A stretch of DNA of 64,000 nucleotides from Corylus avellana (Eukaryota > Streptophyta > Magnoliopsida > Fagales > Betulaceae): the NCBI RefSeq assembly GCF_901000735.1, contig NC_081546.1, positions 23,721,009 through 23,785,008 on the forward strand. The letters are read 5' to 3'. A model generated the notes under the pieces. The model had not been told where the DNA came from. It was given only the letters and a program-made list of their open reading frames with translations, and ran no database searches. Both the position numbers and the translations under genes were made by a program. Shown here piece by piece: positions 23,111-34,203 of the stretch; the stretch's first letter is position 1; every line of letters begins with the position of its first letter.

Positions 23111-23640
23111 AGATCTATTTCAATATATATATATATTTGTTTTGGCCTAAAGTAGATTAATTCAACACCATTAAGAATTCACTTTTGATAGTTATTCTTT
23201 TTGTTTTTTTGGTTGAAAGCAAAAAAAAATTAAGATGACGTCAATTTTGACATTTTTATTCATGTTACTAAATTCATGCCTGTGTTTCAGTTCTCATATG
23301 AAAGCTCGTTTGATAAAAGGACGAATCCCAAGTGTTGCAAATTTCTTCCAGTTTCATGTTGGCGGCATTGCTTAAAGACGGTCGAGATCGAAGACTTCAG
23401 TAAATCTGCAGATAAGGAAACTTTGAAAAAATATTTTTCCAAGAATGCAAAAATATTAGCGAGCTTCCAATATTTCAAAGAATTTGTATTGCTTAAACGT
23501 GGCCAAAATCAAATTTCCCTTTAATTTCTATGTTCATTTTGCAACAGGATATATTGATCACTAGGTTTTAGATACTCTGGAATTTAGGTTGCTGAAAGTT
23601 GTTGGTAAATTACCCCAAATTTAACATAGCATCACTGTAT

Positions 23641-26310
23641 TCGAATCAAATTAAGACTTGAACCCTTCCCTTGTGCCTATCACAAAGTAACTGCAAATTC
23701 AAAACAAAAGGACTGATTGGGGGATTAGAATGATGTATCTAGCAACCTATTTAAGCTCAAATTATGGGAAAATAAATTAATTTCAACTTCCTATATAGGG
23801 TAGACAATCAAAGAACACAACAGTTCAAACTGAGAAATTATGAAGGTTATGTTATAGAATAAAGGGAAATTATGAATGTTGATACAGTTTTTGGTATGGC
23901 TTGACCGGTGATGGATTGCCTGCAAAATAATAAGAGCGTCAAAGGGTCTCGGCTTTGGCTGGAGACACTCCGATACTTAAGTTATCATGTTTTTCTATAG
24001 GAAAAATAGAGTAATGAGCTTGGATTTTGGGGAGACCGATCAACCTCTTTTTCTTCTGCCTTTAGTCCCTTTTACCTAGTTTTTTTATAATTGCTTTACT
24101 CTTGATGCTCCACGTTCATCGTAAAACTCTATGTAATTGTAATTTATTTGAATGAGGTTGGTTGAGTGTGACCCATAGTAAATTTTATCCCCAACAATGA
24201 AGGTGAAAACTGAGAAATTATACCCATAGTAAATTTTATCCCCAACAATGAAGGTGAAAACTGAGAAATTATACTTCAAGGCCTGATCACAATGACGATA
24301 TCTTCATAACTTATTTTGTCCCATTTCTAAGTATTACGGGATTTGACACAATGAAACCCAAATGTTACTCTAGCATAGTACTAATTTTCTGAGTATCACT
24401 TATGGAGAATTACACAAAAGAAATTTGTAGGAGGCAAAAAAGAAGCTATATGCTTGTAGTGTATATGTGCATATGACCAAATAGTCATGTTTATAGTGAT
24501 TTATAACACTTCCAGTGGTCCAAAATCATTTGATCCATTAATGGTCACAAATTTTAACCACTAAATCCAGCTTAATAGGCACCTTAAATTGCATAATAAC
24601 CTCTATTTTAACCACAAAATTCTTAAATAATATAATAATCTCTTTCAAAATTTGAAAGATGTAACTCTGATCTTTCAATTAAATGCAAGTTAAACTTTTA
24701 GATATAAAATATATTTAACAATTATTTGAAATACCCAACATAAATAATTTATTTTAAATAAATCTAACTGGTTATGCCTACTAACCAGTCGAAAGATAAC
24801 AGTATAGGTTGTAGACCCTTTGATATTTGTTATCTTAAAAATTAAATGGCAGATGGGTAGATTTCAATACACACGCTCGATCAACGTACACTAGAAGTGA
24901 AGCTAATTTAGTCTAATGGTTTAGTAGCTATTAAGGATTAGTTTAGTAATAATTAAAGCTATTACTTTTACCATCCATGGATTGTGTTTGTAGAATCTCT
25001 TAAGAGTAATTTTGTGATTGTGTTTGAGAAAAAAAGTTTTTCAGTCAAAAAAACACTTTTTGGCAAAAGTTTTATTTTTAAGTTTTTGTCAAAAGTGCGT
25101 TTTAGCCATTTTTGAACTTTTTTGACTTTTAAAAGCTCTTTCAAATATTTTTTAACCAAACGGGTACTTTTTTCTTCCAACGAACTTTTTAAATATTAAA
25201 CGCATTTTTTGGCCTATCAAACGCATACTCAAACAAGCCCTTAGAGTATATTTGGAATTTTGTTAGGAAGCTTAACAAATATTTTTTGTATTTAAAAAGT
25301 TCTACCAAATAAAAAATTTTCTTTAATTTTTTTACTCTAAAAATGTCCAAAAAAATACGCAAAAGCTAAAAAAAGATTTTTTTTTTTTTTAATTTTTTAA
25401 TTTTTTTAAAAAGAAGCTCCTTTTGACATTAAAAACAATATTTTCTAATTTCCAACCTAATTCCAAACATGTTCTTAGAGCTAGATTCCTAAAAACAAAT
25501 GTTTGTGACGTGGATGAGTTCGACTTTTGAGTATTTCTTTTGGAGAAGTAGAGACCGCAAGACTCTACTTAGGGCGGGATAATATCACAATTTCACAAAT
25601 ACTTATTCTGATTCATTATTTATAACCAAATGGTCTTTAAATAGTCTACAATTAGATATATAACACCTACAATGATAAGATTTCAAATAAACTCTAATCC
25701 TAAAGGAGTTAGAATTCTATTCTGACTCAACTTATCTAACCCTCATCTTATCCCTTTCCCGGAGAGAATTGGGTTGAAAAAGCAGGCATAAAAGTTCAAC
25801 CTTTCACAAAACAATTGCATCCATTGCCGACTTGCCGTCGTGTCTGCGGTGGCCGGTCACCTTGTTGAAGCACAAAGACTTTTCTTCTCTCGGAACGCCG
25901 GACATGGGCAAAGCAACACCTTCCATTGCCCGACGTCGTAGGAAAAAGGTTGGTCTTTCTCTTTCTATGATTTTATTTTGTTTTTTGCTCCCAATTGTTT
26001 TGTTTTCCAATTGACATAATTTAATTAAAAAGAAAAAAAAAAATGGTTTTAGTTAGTACGTACCAACGACAATCGTTTTCTTATTTTCTATTTTTCCCGT
26101 TTCCTTTATTTGGTTAATTTCCCATTGATATAGTTTTAGCTCCCAGAAGTTATTGATGATGCTATTACTATTATTGTTATGATTATTATATTTGTCAAAT
26201 TAAAATTCATAAACCTGTTTCTCTAACATATGATATATTTAAAGTTATGTAAAAAACATAGATAATTACGAAAACTTATGACCAACATTGGTGTTGTGTA
26301 GGGAAAGCTG
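23641..26310. other. Intergenic region between F-box genes 1 and 2
   Basis: AT-rich. Holds a 51-bp tandem duplication at 24172-24273, a diverged repeat-like stretch at about 24980-25240 with 'caaacgcatactcaaac', and the leader of F-box gene 2 from about 25810 ('cacaaagacttttcttctct', shared with gene 1). No other gene is supported. Confidence 0.55.
24172..24273. repeat. Perfect 51-bp tandem duplication
   Basis: Two identical head-to-tail units at 24172-24222 and 24223-24273, each beginning 'cccatagtaaattttatccc'. Confidence 0.95.
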
Positions 26311-26316
26311 TATCTT

Positions 26317-27822
26317 ATGAAGCACAAAATTGACAGATTATCTAAATTGCCAGACTCTGTTATAGAGCACATTCTATCATTCATCACCTTGAAAAAAATA
26401 CTTCAACTTAGTATATTGTCCAAGAGGTGGCAAAGTATTTGGACTTTATTCCCCATGCCGAAAATTAATCAAAATTTGGTTTGGCCAAACTTGTACAAGA
26501 TTCCAGACAACAGGAAAGTTCGAGAGCAAGAATACCAGAGAAAAAGAGATGAGTTCAATTATTTTGTGGAGAAAACTTTACTACATCGGTACAGGCAAAA
26601 GAAAAGTATAAAAAAAATTGAGCTTAGTGCATTGACCATTGATGATGAATCATGTTGTGCTTTTCTGAACCGGTGGATTGGCTATGCAATTGAAAGCAAT
26701 GTCGAAGTGTTGTATTTGTGGGTGTGGCCTAATAAATACTATTATGTGCCACAGAGTGTTGTAGCTGCAAAATCAATGACAGAGTTGAGCTTGGTTGGGT
26801 GTAACTTCGAGCCATTTTACAGTGATATTAATTTATCCTCTTTGAAGAAGTTGGTTTTGGATGAAGTTTATGTGGAGGACCAACTTGTCCAAGCCCTAAT
26901 TGCTAGTTGTCATGTGGTAGAAGAGATAACATTTGCACGATGTGATGGGTTGAAAAATATACACGTGTTAGGCCTTCCTAAACTCATGGCCATTAAGTTG
27001 TTGTATATTCCTAAACTTGATAGCTTTGAGGTGGAAGCACCAAATCTTAAATCTTTACTCATCAAGCTTTGGAAACCATGCGAAATCAACATATTTCCAT
27101 GCGGGAGTCTAAAGAATTTAGAATTACATTCTGCCACCGTGACAGACAATTGGTTGCACGATGTTCTTTCTAAACATCCACTTATTAAGAGCTTGAAGTT
27201 AAATCATTGTGATATGTTGAAAAGGATTAAGATTTCGAGTGATCGCATGAAGAATTTGACATTTCTTCGTTGCAATGAGCTAATTGAACTTGACATTGTT
27301 ACTCCTAACTTACATAGATTCAACTATCATGGTAATATTATATCATTTTCTTCTATTGCTTCGACTCTATCGGAATTTTGTTTCGCCTTTCCGAACGGGA
27401 CTTCGCTGGATATTGAAGAGATTGAATTCCTCTCAAAGTTAAGTCATTCAAAATTAATGACTTGGAAAGCTTGCTATGCTGAGGTATTTTAGTTTATTTT
27501 TTTATTTTACTTGATTCTCTATTTTTTTCTCCGAAGTTCTCATCACTTTATATATCAATTATTGACATATATCATTAAAAAATAATGTGGTTTTGTTTAC
27601 TTTGTGAAGAGCGTGATTACTCCATATGCATTGAGAGAAATCCAATCATCTCCATTATATAATGTCAAGCAATTGGAGCTACAAGCAACTTTTATTCCTA
27701 TGAGATCTGAAATCAACGAACTTATGGATGCCATTTGGTTGAATCTTCCTCAACAAGCGTGTGGATGCGTTGTTCTGAAATTTTCCTCTTCTAGAGATTC
27801 TCTTTATAGAATGAGAGTATAA
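26317..27822 (+). CDS. F-box gene 2 (F-box/LRR), 3' part degenerate, FBD-like exon missing
   Basis: Exon 1 (26317-27483, 389 codons) is fully open, with F-box 'DRLSKLPDSVIEHILSF' and 'LSKRWQSIWTLFP' followed by LRR-like repeats. Exon 2 starts at 27610 in phase. Relative to genes 1 and 3 it carries an extra stretch of about 36 nt that shifts the frame, plus a TGG to TGA change in the old frame. The shifted frame ends at TAA 27820-27822, giving about 459 aa. The donor-like 'tttcaag|gtattgc' still exists downstream, but no exon 3 is found before the 20-N gap at 28320. It may still yield an F-box/LRR adaptor lacking the FBD-like tail, or be decaying. The leader differs more from genes 1 and 3 than they do from each other, so it is the older paralogue. 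Confidence 0.7.
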
Positions 27823-28319
27823 GCACACATATAAGAATATATCTTTCAAGGTATTGCATTTGTCCGTTTCTTAGAATATAGAAAAATTACTCCTACTACC
27901 AATGTTGTTTTAAGATGTTATAGTTATTTAGTGCTTTAAACAAAGTTACTAAAATAAAAAGTCGTTATTATTATTATTATATACATCTCATGTTAAATGG
28001 GGTTGGTTTGCCTGTTATTATTCATTTATGGGTTGTTCCATGATAAGATCTTGTAATCTTTATCTCCATTCTATTATTTGACCCATTTTTAATCAACATC
28101 ATCTTCATGAATAATCTTGTTTGGTTTCTTCCTTTTGACTGGCTTCCTACGTTTTCAAACCCAAATCAAATACTATGGGCTAGCTATGATCATAATATAC
28201 TATAGTTAACTACTCACTCAATGGGCTAGCTATGATCAATTTTTTCTTCTTCTTTATTTCCATTTAAAAAAAAAATTATTGTAGTTTTTTTTTTTTTTTT
28301 TTTTTTTTTCAGGTTTCAT

Positions 28320-28339
28320 NNNNNNNNNNNNNNNNNNNN
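28320..28339. other. Assembly gap of 20 N
   Basis: 20 N directly after poly(T) and 'caggtttcat', at the position where exon 3 of F-box gene 2 would be expected to begin not far downstream. Confidence 0.98.
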
Positions 28340-29232
28340 CTATTAAAATCACCATTTGATCAAAATTCAATAATGATCATTCACAAGCTCAATGGTAATT
28401 TTAATAGCCACATCATTTTTAGTAGGACACAAGTATGTCATCTAGAATTACTCTGGGCAAATTACCAATAAGGACTTTGTTTTTAACAATAAAATAACTA
28501 ACCGTTGTCATATATGCAAGTTTTTATTTCTGAAAGCATATATATATAGACTGTTTTAATTTATGGCATTCCAGCAACCTCAAAAACATAACAAAATTAC
28601 AAGCATAATTTGGCATGTCTATTGGTGCAACAAAAGAAGGCCTATATCTACTGATGATGCTAACTAATAAGATCTCAGAACAAATTATACAAAATAATGA
28701 AGAACACAACCAAAAGTAATGTTCGAAGCATTTCAATGGGTTAAAAAATCATCTTCACCTTTAACCCTTCTTCCTAGAGATCTTTTTGTACATACAATAG
28801 TTGTATGGAAATGCTTTTAGTTTAGAAAACAATTTAACTGTATATATATACCTGTTTCTTGAAAGAACCTTTTCCACAAAGTTTACTGATCAAGAGAGAC
28901 AACAAGTTTTTACAAGTTAGCTTTATATTTTAAGATAAATGTTATGGTTCCTCCAGATATTCTTCTAATCATACATGTATATTATTTTCTAAAATAAATG
29001 AGGAACTAATAGGTAAGTTTTTTTTTTTCCTACTTTTTTAGAAGAAAAAAAAATATCCACGTAGGACCAGGAAAACACCAAAAAGAACCGTAACATTCCT
29101 CATTTATATTAATATATTATATATTGATCATTTATCGTTAATTGGACTAATCATTTATTGTTAATTTTCATACCAAAATCAACCACCAATACCCAATAGG
29201 AATTTCTCAACATACCAACATCACAAAATCAC

Positions 29233-29883
29233 GATATTAGATTTGAGAGGAGGAGGGAGCAGATCTACTCCCTCGTCATCTCCCCTTCCCCTTCTACTCC
29301 CCGCTCCTACCCTCTCCCTTTTGGTTTTTTTCTTTTTTCTCTTTATTTTTGTAGGTATTCTCTGACCAGATCAGCAACTTTGGCCTCTCCGCTACACGTC
29401 TGTCCACCTTCTACCGTGTTGTGTCGTTCATCTCTTCCTCGGCCATTGCCGCTGTTTGTTGGTTGTTTGTTTAGGTCTTTCCTTTTTAAAAAGAGGCTTT
29501 TTCTCTCTAGATCTGCCCTCATGAGCGAGGATGAATAATTATGTGTAAGAGGTTATTTCTCAAGGCTTGGATAGTTCGGTATGAGGGGTTATCTCTCACA
29601 GCTGGTTAAAATAAATTTTGTTAGGAAATTTGGCTACCCATGTTTTAAGTCTAATTTGCTCGGAGCAGATTTGATCTTTATTAGCGGAAGATTGAAGTCA
29701 TAGATAGCACTTGATTGTAAGAATTTTTGTTTGTATCTATGACTTTGTAATCTCATAGCATGTGGCTATGGTTTTGCAGAGCTTTATGTTTTGTGCTGTA
29801 AAAGCGTTTTGCTCTGCTTTGTAAGAACTTTATGCTCGTGATCTTTAATCAATGAAATTCTCAGATTTTCGTTCAAAAAAAAA
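29233..29883 (+). mobile_element. Retroposon with poly(A) tail and 13-bp target duplication
   Basis: About 650 bp ending 'ttttcgttc' plus an A-run, flanked by perfect 13-bp repeats ATCACAAAATCAC at 29220-29232 and 29884-29896. The corresponding place in copy A (near 19430) lacks it. The 5' part is pyrimidine-rich and the body is non-coding. This is a retrotransposed RNA: either a 5'-truncated LINE 3' end or a mobilised non-coding transcript. A 3' end with 'aatgaaattctcagatttt' before the tail is reminiscent of plant L1 LINEs. Confidence 0.8.
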
Positions 29884-30927
29884 ATCACAAAATCACAAAC
29901 TAAGAGCATCACAGAGTAAAGTATTGATTAAATGATTAAATGCATATCTTTTTATGAGTTTAAGTTTTTGGAATAAGTGGTGATTTAACATGGTATTACA
30001 ACCAAAAGTTCTAAGTTCAAACCATGACTTCATCAATTAAAATATTTTACGTGTTAAGCTTTACCTATTAAAACGAAATTTGAGCCAGACGTAGTAAAAA
30101 AATAAAAAAATATTAATTAAATAATTAAATTCATATATTCTTATTTACTTAAACTCCTAAGAAAAGTAGTTATTTAACATCTGCTATGTTGCTTTTGGCT
30201 TAGAATTTCATATATTGAAGCCAAAGTTGTTGTTGGGCCTACCTATTTAATTAAGCTAATAATAATAATTTCAAGTTCCTATATAGGGAAGAATAACTTA
30301 ATATGGACATGCAGTGTAGACTGTCAGAATATATATTCTATATTAAATTGATTTATTTCTCATTTTGGTTTGATTTTAATCAAATTTATAAATTTGTTTA
30401 CTATTTTGTATTAATTATTTATATTAAGCTTTTATTCTCTGCGTTTAAGTTTTCTTGTTCCCTACTCCTTATTTCTCACTATAAATAGAGAGCAAATATT
30501 GTATAATCTCACTCTTTTCCGCTCTCTTCTTCTTTTTTTCATATTTTAATTATATAAAATTTTACACAGAAAATCAAACACAACCCTAATTAATCTCAAC
30601 AGACACGACGACAAGTCGGTCGGCAACGCACGACGACGCCGTGTTTGTTTGCCGTGGTCCACCTTGTCGAAACGCACAGATTTTCTTCTATTGGAACGCC
30701 GGCTGTCGCGGTAGGGAGAAGGTTGGTCTTCCTTATTTTCTATTTTTGTCAGTTTTTCTTTTATTCCGTTAATTTTTATAGTACGTTTGTTTCTTTCCAG
30801 TTACCAGTTGGTATTGTTAATATTATTATTGTTATTATTATATATATTAATTTGTTTAATTAAAACTCATGAACTTGTTTCTCTAGCTATTGTACGACGT
30901 TGCTGGTTTACGAAGCTTTCAACCTTA

Positions 30928-33164
30928 ATGGAGCACAAAATTGACCGGCTGTCGGAGTTGCCGGAACCTCTTGTAGAGCACATTCTATCATTCATCCCGT
31001 TGAAACAAATACTTCAACTTACTATGTTGTCCAAGACATGGCAAAACGTCTGGACTTTATTCCCCATTCTGAAATTTGATCAAGAGCGAGGGCAGAGAAA
31101 GAGAGAAGAGTTTATTTATTTTGTGGAGAGAACTTTACTCAGTCGCCGTAGGCAAAAGATAAGTATAAAAAGACTTGAGCTTCAAATATTGGACATTGAT
31201 GATGAATGCTATGGTGTTCGTGTGAACCGTTGGATTGACTACGCAATTGAAAGCAATGTAAAAGAGTTTTATATTTGTGCATGGCCCCTTAAATACTATA
31301 AGGTGACTAAGAGTGTTTTAACAGCAAAATCAATAACTGAGTTGACGTTGTGGGGTTGCAATTTGGAGTCCTTTCATGGTCATGATATTAACTTATCCTC
31401 CTTGAAAAAGTTGGTTTTGGGTGAAGTTTGTAATGCAAATGACCAAATTGTCAAAACCCTAATTGCTGCCTGTCTTGTGGTGGAAGAGATAGAATTTGCA
31501 CGATGTGATGGATTGAGAAATATACATGTCTCCGGTCTTTCTAAACTCATGGCCATTGAGGTGGCTTTTAATTTTGAACTTCACAGCCTTGAGATTGAAG
31601 CATCAAATCTTGAATTTTTACACTTGAAGTGTTTGAAATCATGCCAAATCTACCTGCTCTCATGTAAAAATTTAAAGAAATTACGATTAGAGTATATGAT
31701 GGTGACAGACAAATGGTTGCACGACGTTCTTTCTAAACAACCACTCATTGAGATCTTGACCCTAATTGATTGTGATATGTTGGAAAGGATTAAGATTTCA
31801 AGTGACTGCATGAAGCGTTTAACCTTTTATCGTTGCAGGAAGCTAGTTGAAGTAAACATTGTTACTCCTAACTTACATAGGCTTGAGTATTGTGGTGATC
31901 CTATATCTTTTTCTTCCAACACTTCAACTCTATTGGAAGTCAAACTTCGATTTTGGAGTGATCACTGGATCTATGGTGTTGAAAAGATTGAATTCCTCTC
32001 AAAGTTAAATCATCTAAAACTAGTGACTTGGAGAGCTCACCGTGCCAAGGTATTCTAGTTTCTTTTATTTGATGTTTCCTTAGTCTTTGTTACTTTGTAC
32101 ATCTATTATTAACATATATAATAAAAATCTAATATGGTTTTGTTTACTTTCTGAAGAGTGTGATTACTCCAACAAAATTGAGAGAAAGCCAACCATCCCC
32201 ATTATATGACGTCAAGCAATTGATGTTAGAAGCATGTTTTACACCTACCAGATATGAAATCAACCAACTTGTTGATGCCTTATTGTGGATTTCTCCTCTT
32301 TTAGAGAATCTCTCAATAGAATGGAGAGATAGGGACACATTCAAATGTATATCTTTAAAGGTATGGCAAATATATGTGTGTATATATATATATTCATTTC
32401 TTAGAATAAAGAAACTTGCTCATACTTCTCATGTTGTTTAATTTTAAGATGCTTTATAATTAATCAGTTATTTAGAGTTTTCAAAATCCAAATCATGTAC
32501 TATATCATTAAAAATCAATCATTTTCCAATGAAACTTTTAATATTTTCTTTAGTTTCTTATAAGGTTGTAACATTGTCTTGTTCATCTTCTATTTTTGTT
32601 AAAATTCTTGTGAATAATTCTAGTTCTTTAGTGATAACTATTTTATACCAGCTGCTATTTGATCTTTTGTGGCCCACGTGTAACATTGCCATTAGATGCT
32701 AATAGTGACAATGAAATTTTGTTATTTTGTTACAAGAAGTGCATTAATGAAATTTTTCCTATTGGAAAAATGATTGTATTGCTATCATGTGTTCATATTT
32801 TTGAATTCGATCTATTTCAATTATTATTATTATTTTTTTTTCTTTTGGCCTAAAGTAGATTAATTCGACACCATTAAGAATCTTAATTTTTTGATAGTTA
32901 TTTTTATTTGTTGAAAGCAATAAAAATTAAGATGACGCATTCATGTTACTAAATTCATGCTCTTGTACGTTTCAGTTCTCATATATAAGCTCACTTTATG
33001 AAGGGGAGAATCCAGATTGTTGCAAACTTCTTCCAGTTTTGTGTTGGCGTCATTGCTTAAAGACTGTCGAGATTGAAGACTTGGGTAAATTTGCAAGCAA
33101 GAAAAGTTTGAAAAGATATTTTTTCAAGAAGGCAAAAACATTAGAGAGCTTCCAATATTTTTAA
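30928..33164 (+). CDS. F-box gene 3 (F-box/LRR/FBD-like), intact
   Basis: Exons 30928-32049, 32157-32360 and 32976-33164 join in phase 0 to give 504 aa. The F-box at residues about 4-45 reads 'DRLSELPEPLVEHILSF' and 'LSKTWQNVWTLFP'. LRR-like repeats follow from about residue 130 ('ITELTLWGCNLESF', 'NLSSLKKLVLGEV', 'RCDGLRNIHVSGL'). Exon 2 carries 'PLYDVKQLMLEACF'. Exon 3 is FBD-like ('CWRHCLKTVEIEDL', 'LKRYFFKKAKTLESFQYF'). The presumed role is substrate choice for an SCF E3 ligase; the target is unknown. A small change near the end (TTTTTAAAG where gene 1 has TTTCAAAG) creates an earlier stop that removes about 15 residues. This is the only copy of the three with all exons open. The leader probably contains an intron, as in the other copies. 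Confidence 0.85.
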
Positions 33165-33290
33165 AGAATTTGTACTGCTTAAACGTGGCAAAAATCAAAT
33201 TTCCCTCTCTAACTTCTATGTTCATTTTGCAACATGATATATTGATCACTATGTTTGAGATACTCTGGAATTTAGGTTGCTGAAATTTCT

Positions 33291-34203
33291 TAATAAACTG
33301 ATAGTCACTTTTATATAATTACCATAAGTTGATCATATCTTATATGAAGAAAAAAATACATATGAAGAGTGTCATACCAGAAAATTACATAAACTGATAT
33401 AGTCACTTTTCTATGCAGGGTAGGAGTGTTTACAGCAGTCTAAGAAAATTTACTAACCAAAATAGCTAAAAAATTTATATTTCTCTATTTTAGCTATCAA
33501 CTTTTCCAAAACACACCCATCATCCTAAGCATTTTAATCATTGTTCTATTTAATATTCATTTTCAAAGATTTCTTTCTCTCTTGATTCTTTTTCAACCAA
33601 ATAAACACCCAACCGAACCACAAAAATTAACTTTAGAATTCTCACCAAAACTCACGACTCCTCCATAGAAAACTAACTACTAAAACCCCCTACTGCAAGA
33701 GAACCACAATCAAGCATCCCATTTCTCTCCAAATCGGCCAAGCAAGAAAACCCCTAAAACTAAGACAACACTAAAACTCAAAAGAAAACCCAACTAAAAG
33801 CAACCCAGCTATTCCCAAATCACAATCATAAAAAATTCAGTCTCTCCTCTAGAATCAACAACTTCATTCAATGAAACTACAAAGCAGTGCCCTAAAACTC
33901 GAATGGGACGGCCAAACCAGAGAGAAAGAGAGGTCAACGGCACAGGACTTGACGTCATGGTCCCCTACGAGGTCTCCTCGACGGCTGTTCTTGCTTCCAG
34001 CTAGTGTGTGTTAAAAGAATTTCAGCAAAATGCTGAGGCTGCTGGGGGGGCTTTTTTTTGCTGTTTTCAGTAGTTTGCCTCACTAAAAAGCAGCTGAATG
34101 AGATCTACAATTGGGTTTTCTCCTTGTTGGATGCAAGGCACTCATAGGTTCTAACATAGTAGAGAAAGTAGTTTATATGTTTCCCTTTTGAGTTCTCTTG
34201 CTC
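33291..34203. other. Intergenic region between F-box gene 3 and the DnaJ gene
   Basis: No gene recognised. A stretch at about 33600-33990 is less AT-rich and resembles transcribed leader sequence, but has no open frame of note. The DnaJ 3' UTR would occupy the last few hundred bases. Confidence 0.45.

Larger units (their letters stand above)
21131..23524 (+). pseudogene. F-box gene 1 (F-box/LRR/FBD-like) with a premature TAG
   Basis: Exons 21131-22267, 22377-22586 and 23291-23524 join in phase 0 and would give 526 aa. The N-terminal F-box (about residues 4-45) shows 'DRLSELPKPIVEHILSF' and 'LSKTWQNIWTLFP'. LRR-like repeats follow ('SITGLTLWGCNLESF', 'INLSSLKKLVLGEV'), and exon 3 resembles an FBD tail ('LKTVEIEDF', 'KKYFSKNAKIL'). 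F-box proteins are substrate adaptors of SCF ubiquitin ligases. Codon 105 is TAG (21443-21445) where both neighbours have TGG, so only the F-box plus about 60 residues would be made. Downstream codons remain open, so the nonsense change is recent, or it is a sequencing error. Confidence 0.85.
19040..23640 (+). repeat. Segmental duplication, copy A (carries F-box gene 1)
   Basis: Matches 28470-33290 in the same orientation. Examples are 'caaccaccaatacccaacag' near 19350 against 29180, the leader 'gacacgacgacaagtcgg' near 20840 against 30605, the whole F-box gene, and the downstream phrase 'actctggaatttaggttgct' near 23573 against 33263. Large indels separate the copies, including a retroposon present only in copy B. 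Confidence 0.8.
27823..30480. other. Intergenic region between F-box genes 2 and 3
   Basis: Begins with the decayed intron of gene 2, then a poly(T) run, the 20-N gap, the start of segmental copy B, and a retroposon at 29233-29883. No gene. Confidence 0.6.
28470..33290 (+). repeat. Segmental duplication, copy B (carries F-box gene 3)
   Basis: Direct repeat of 19040-23640; see that entry. Differences include the retroposon at 29233-29883, loss of the repeat in intron 2, and small indels in the exons. Confidence 0.8.
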
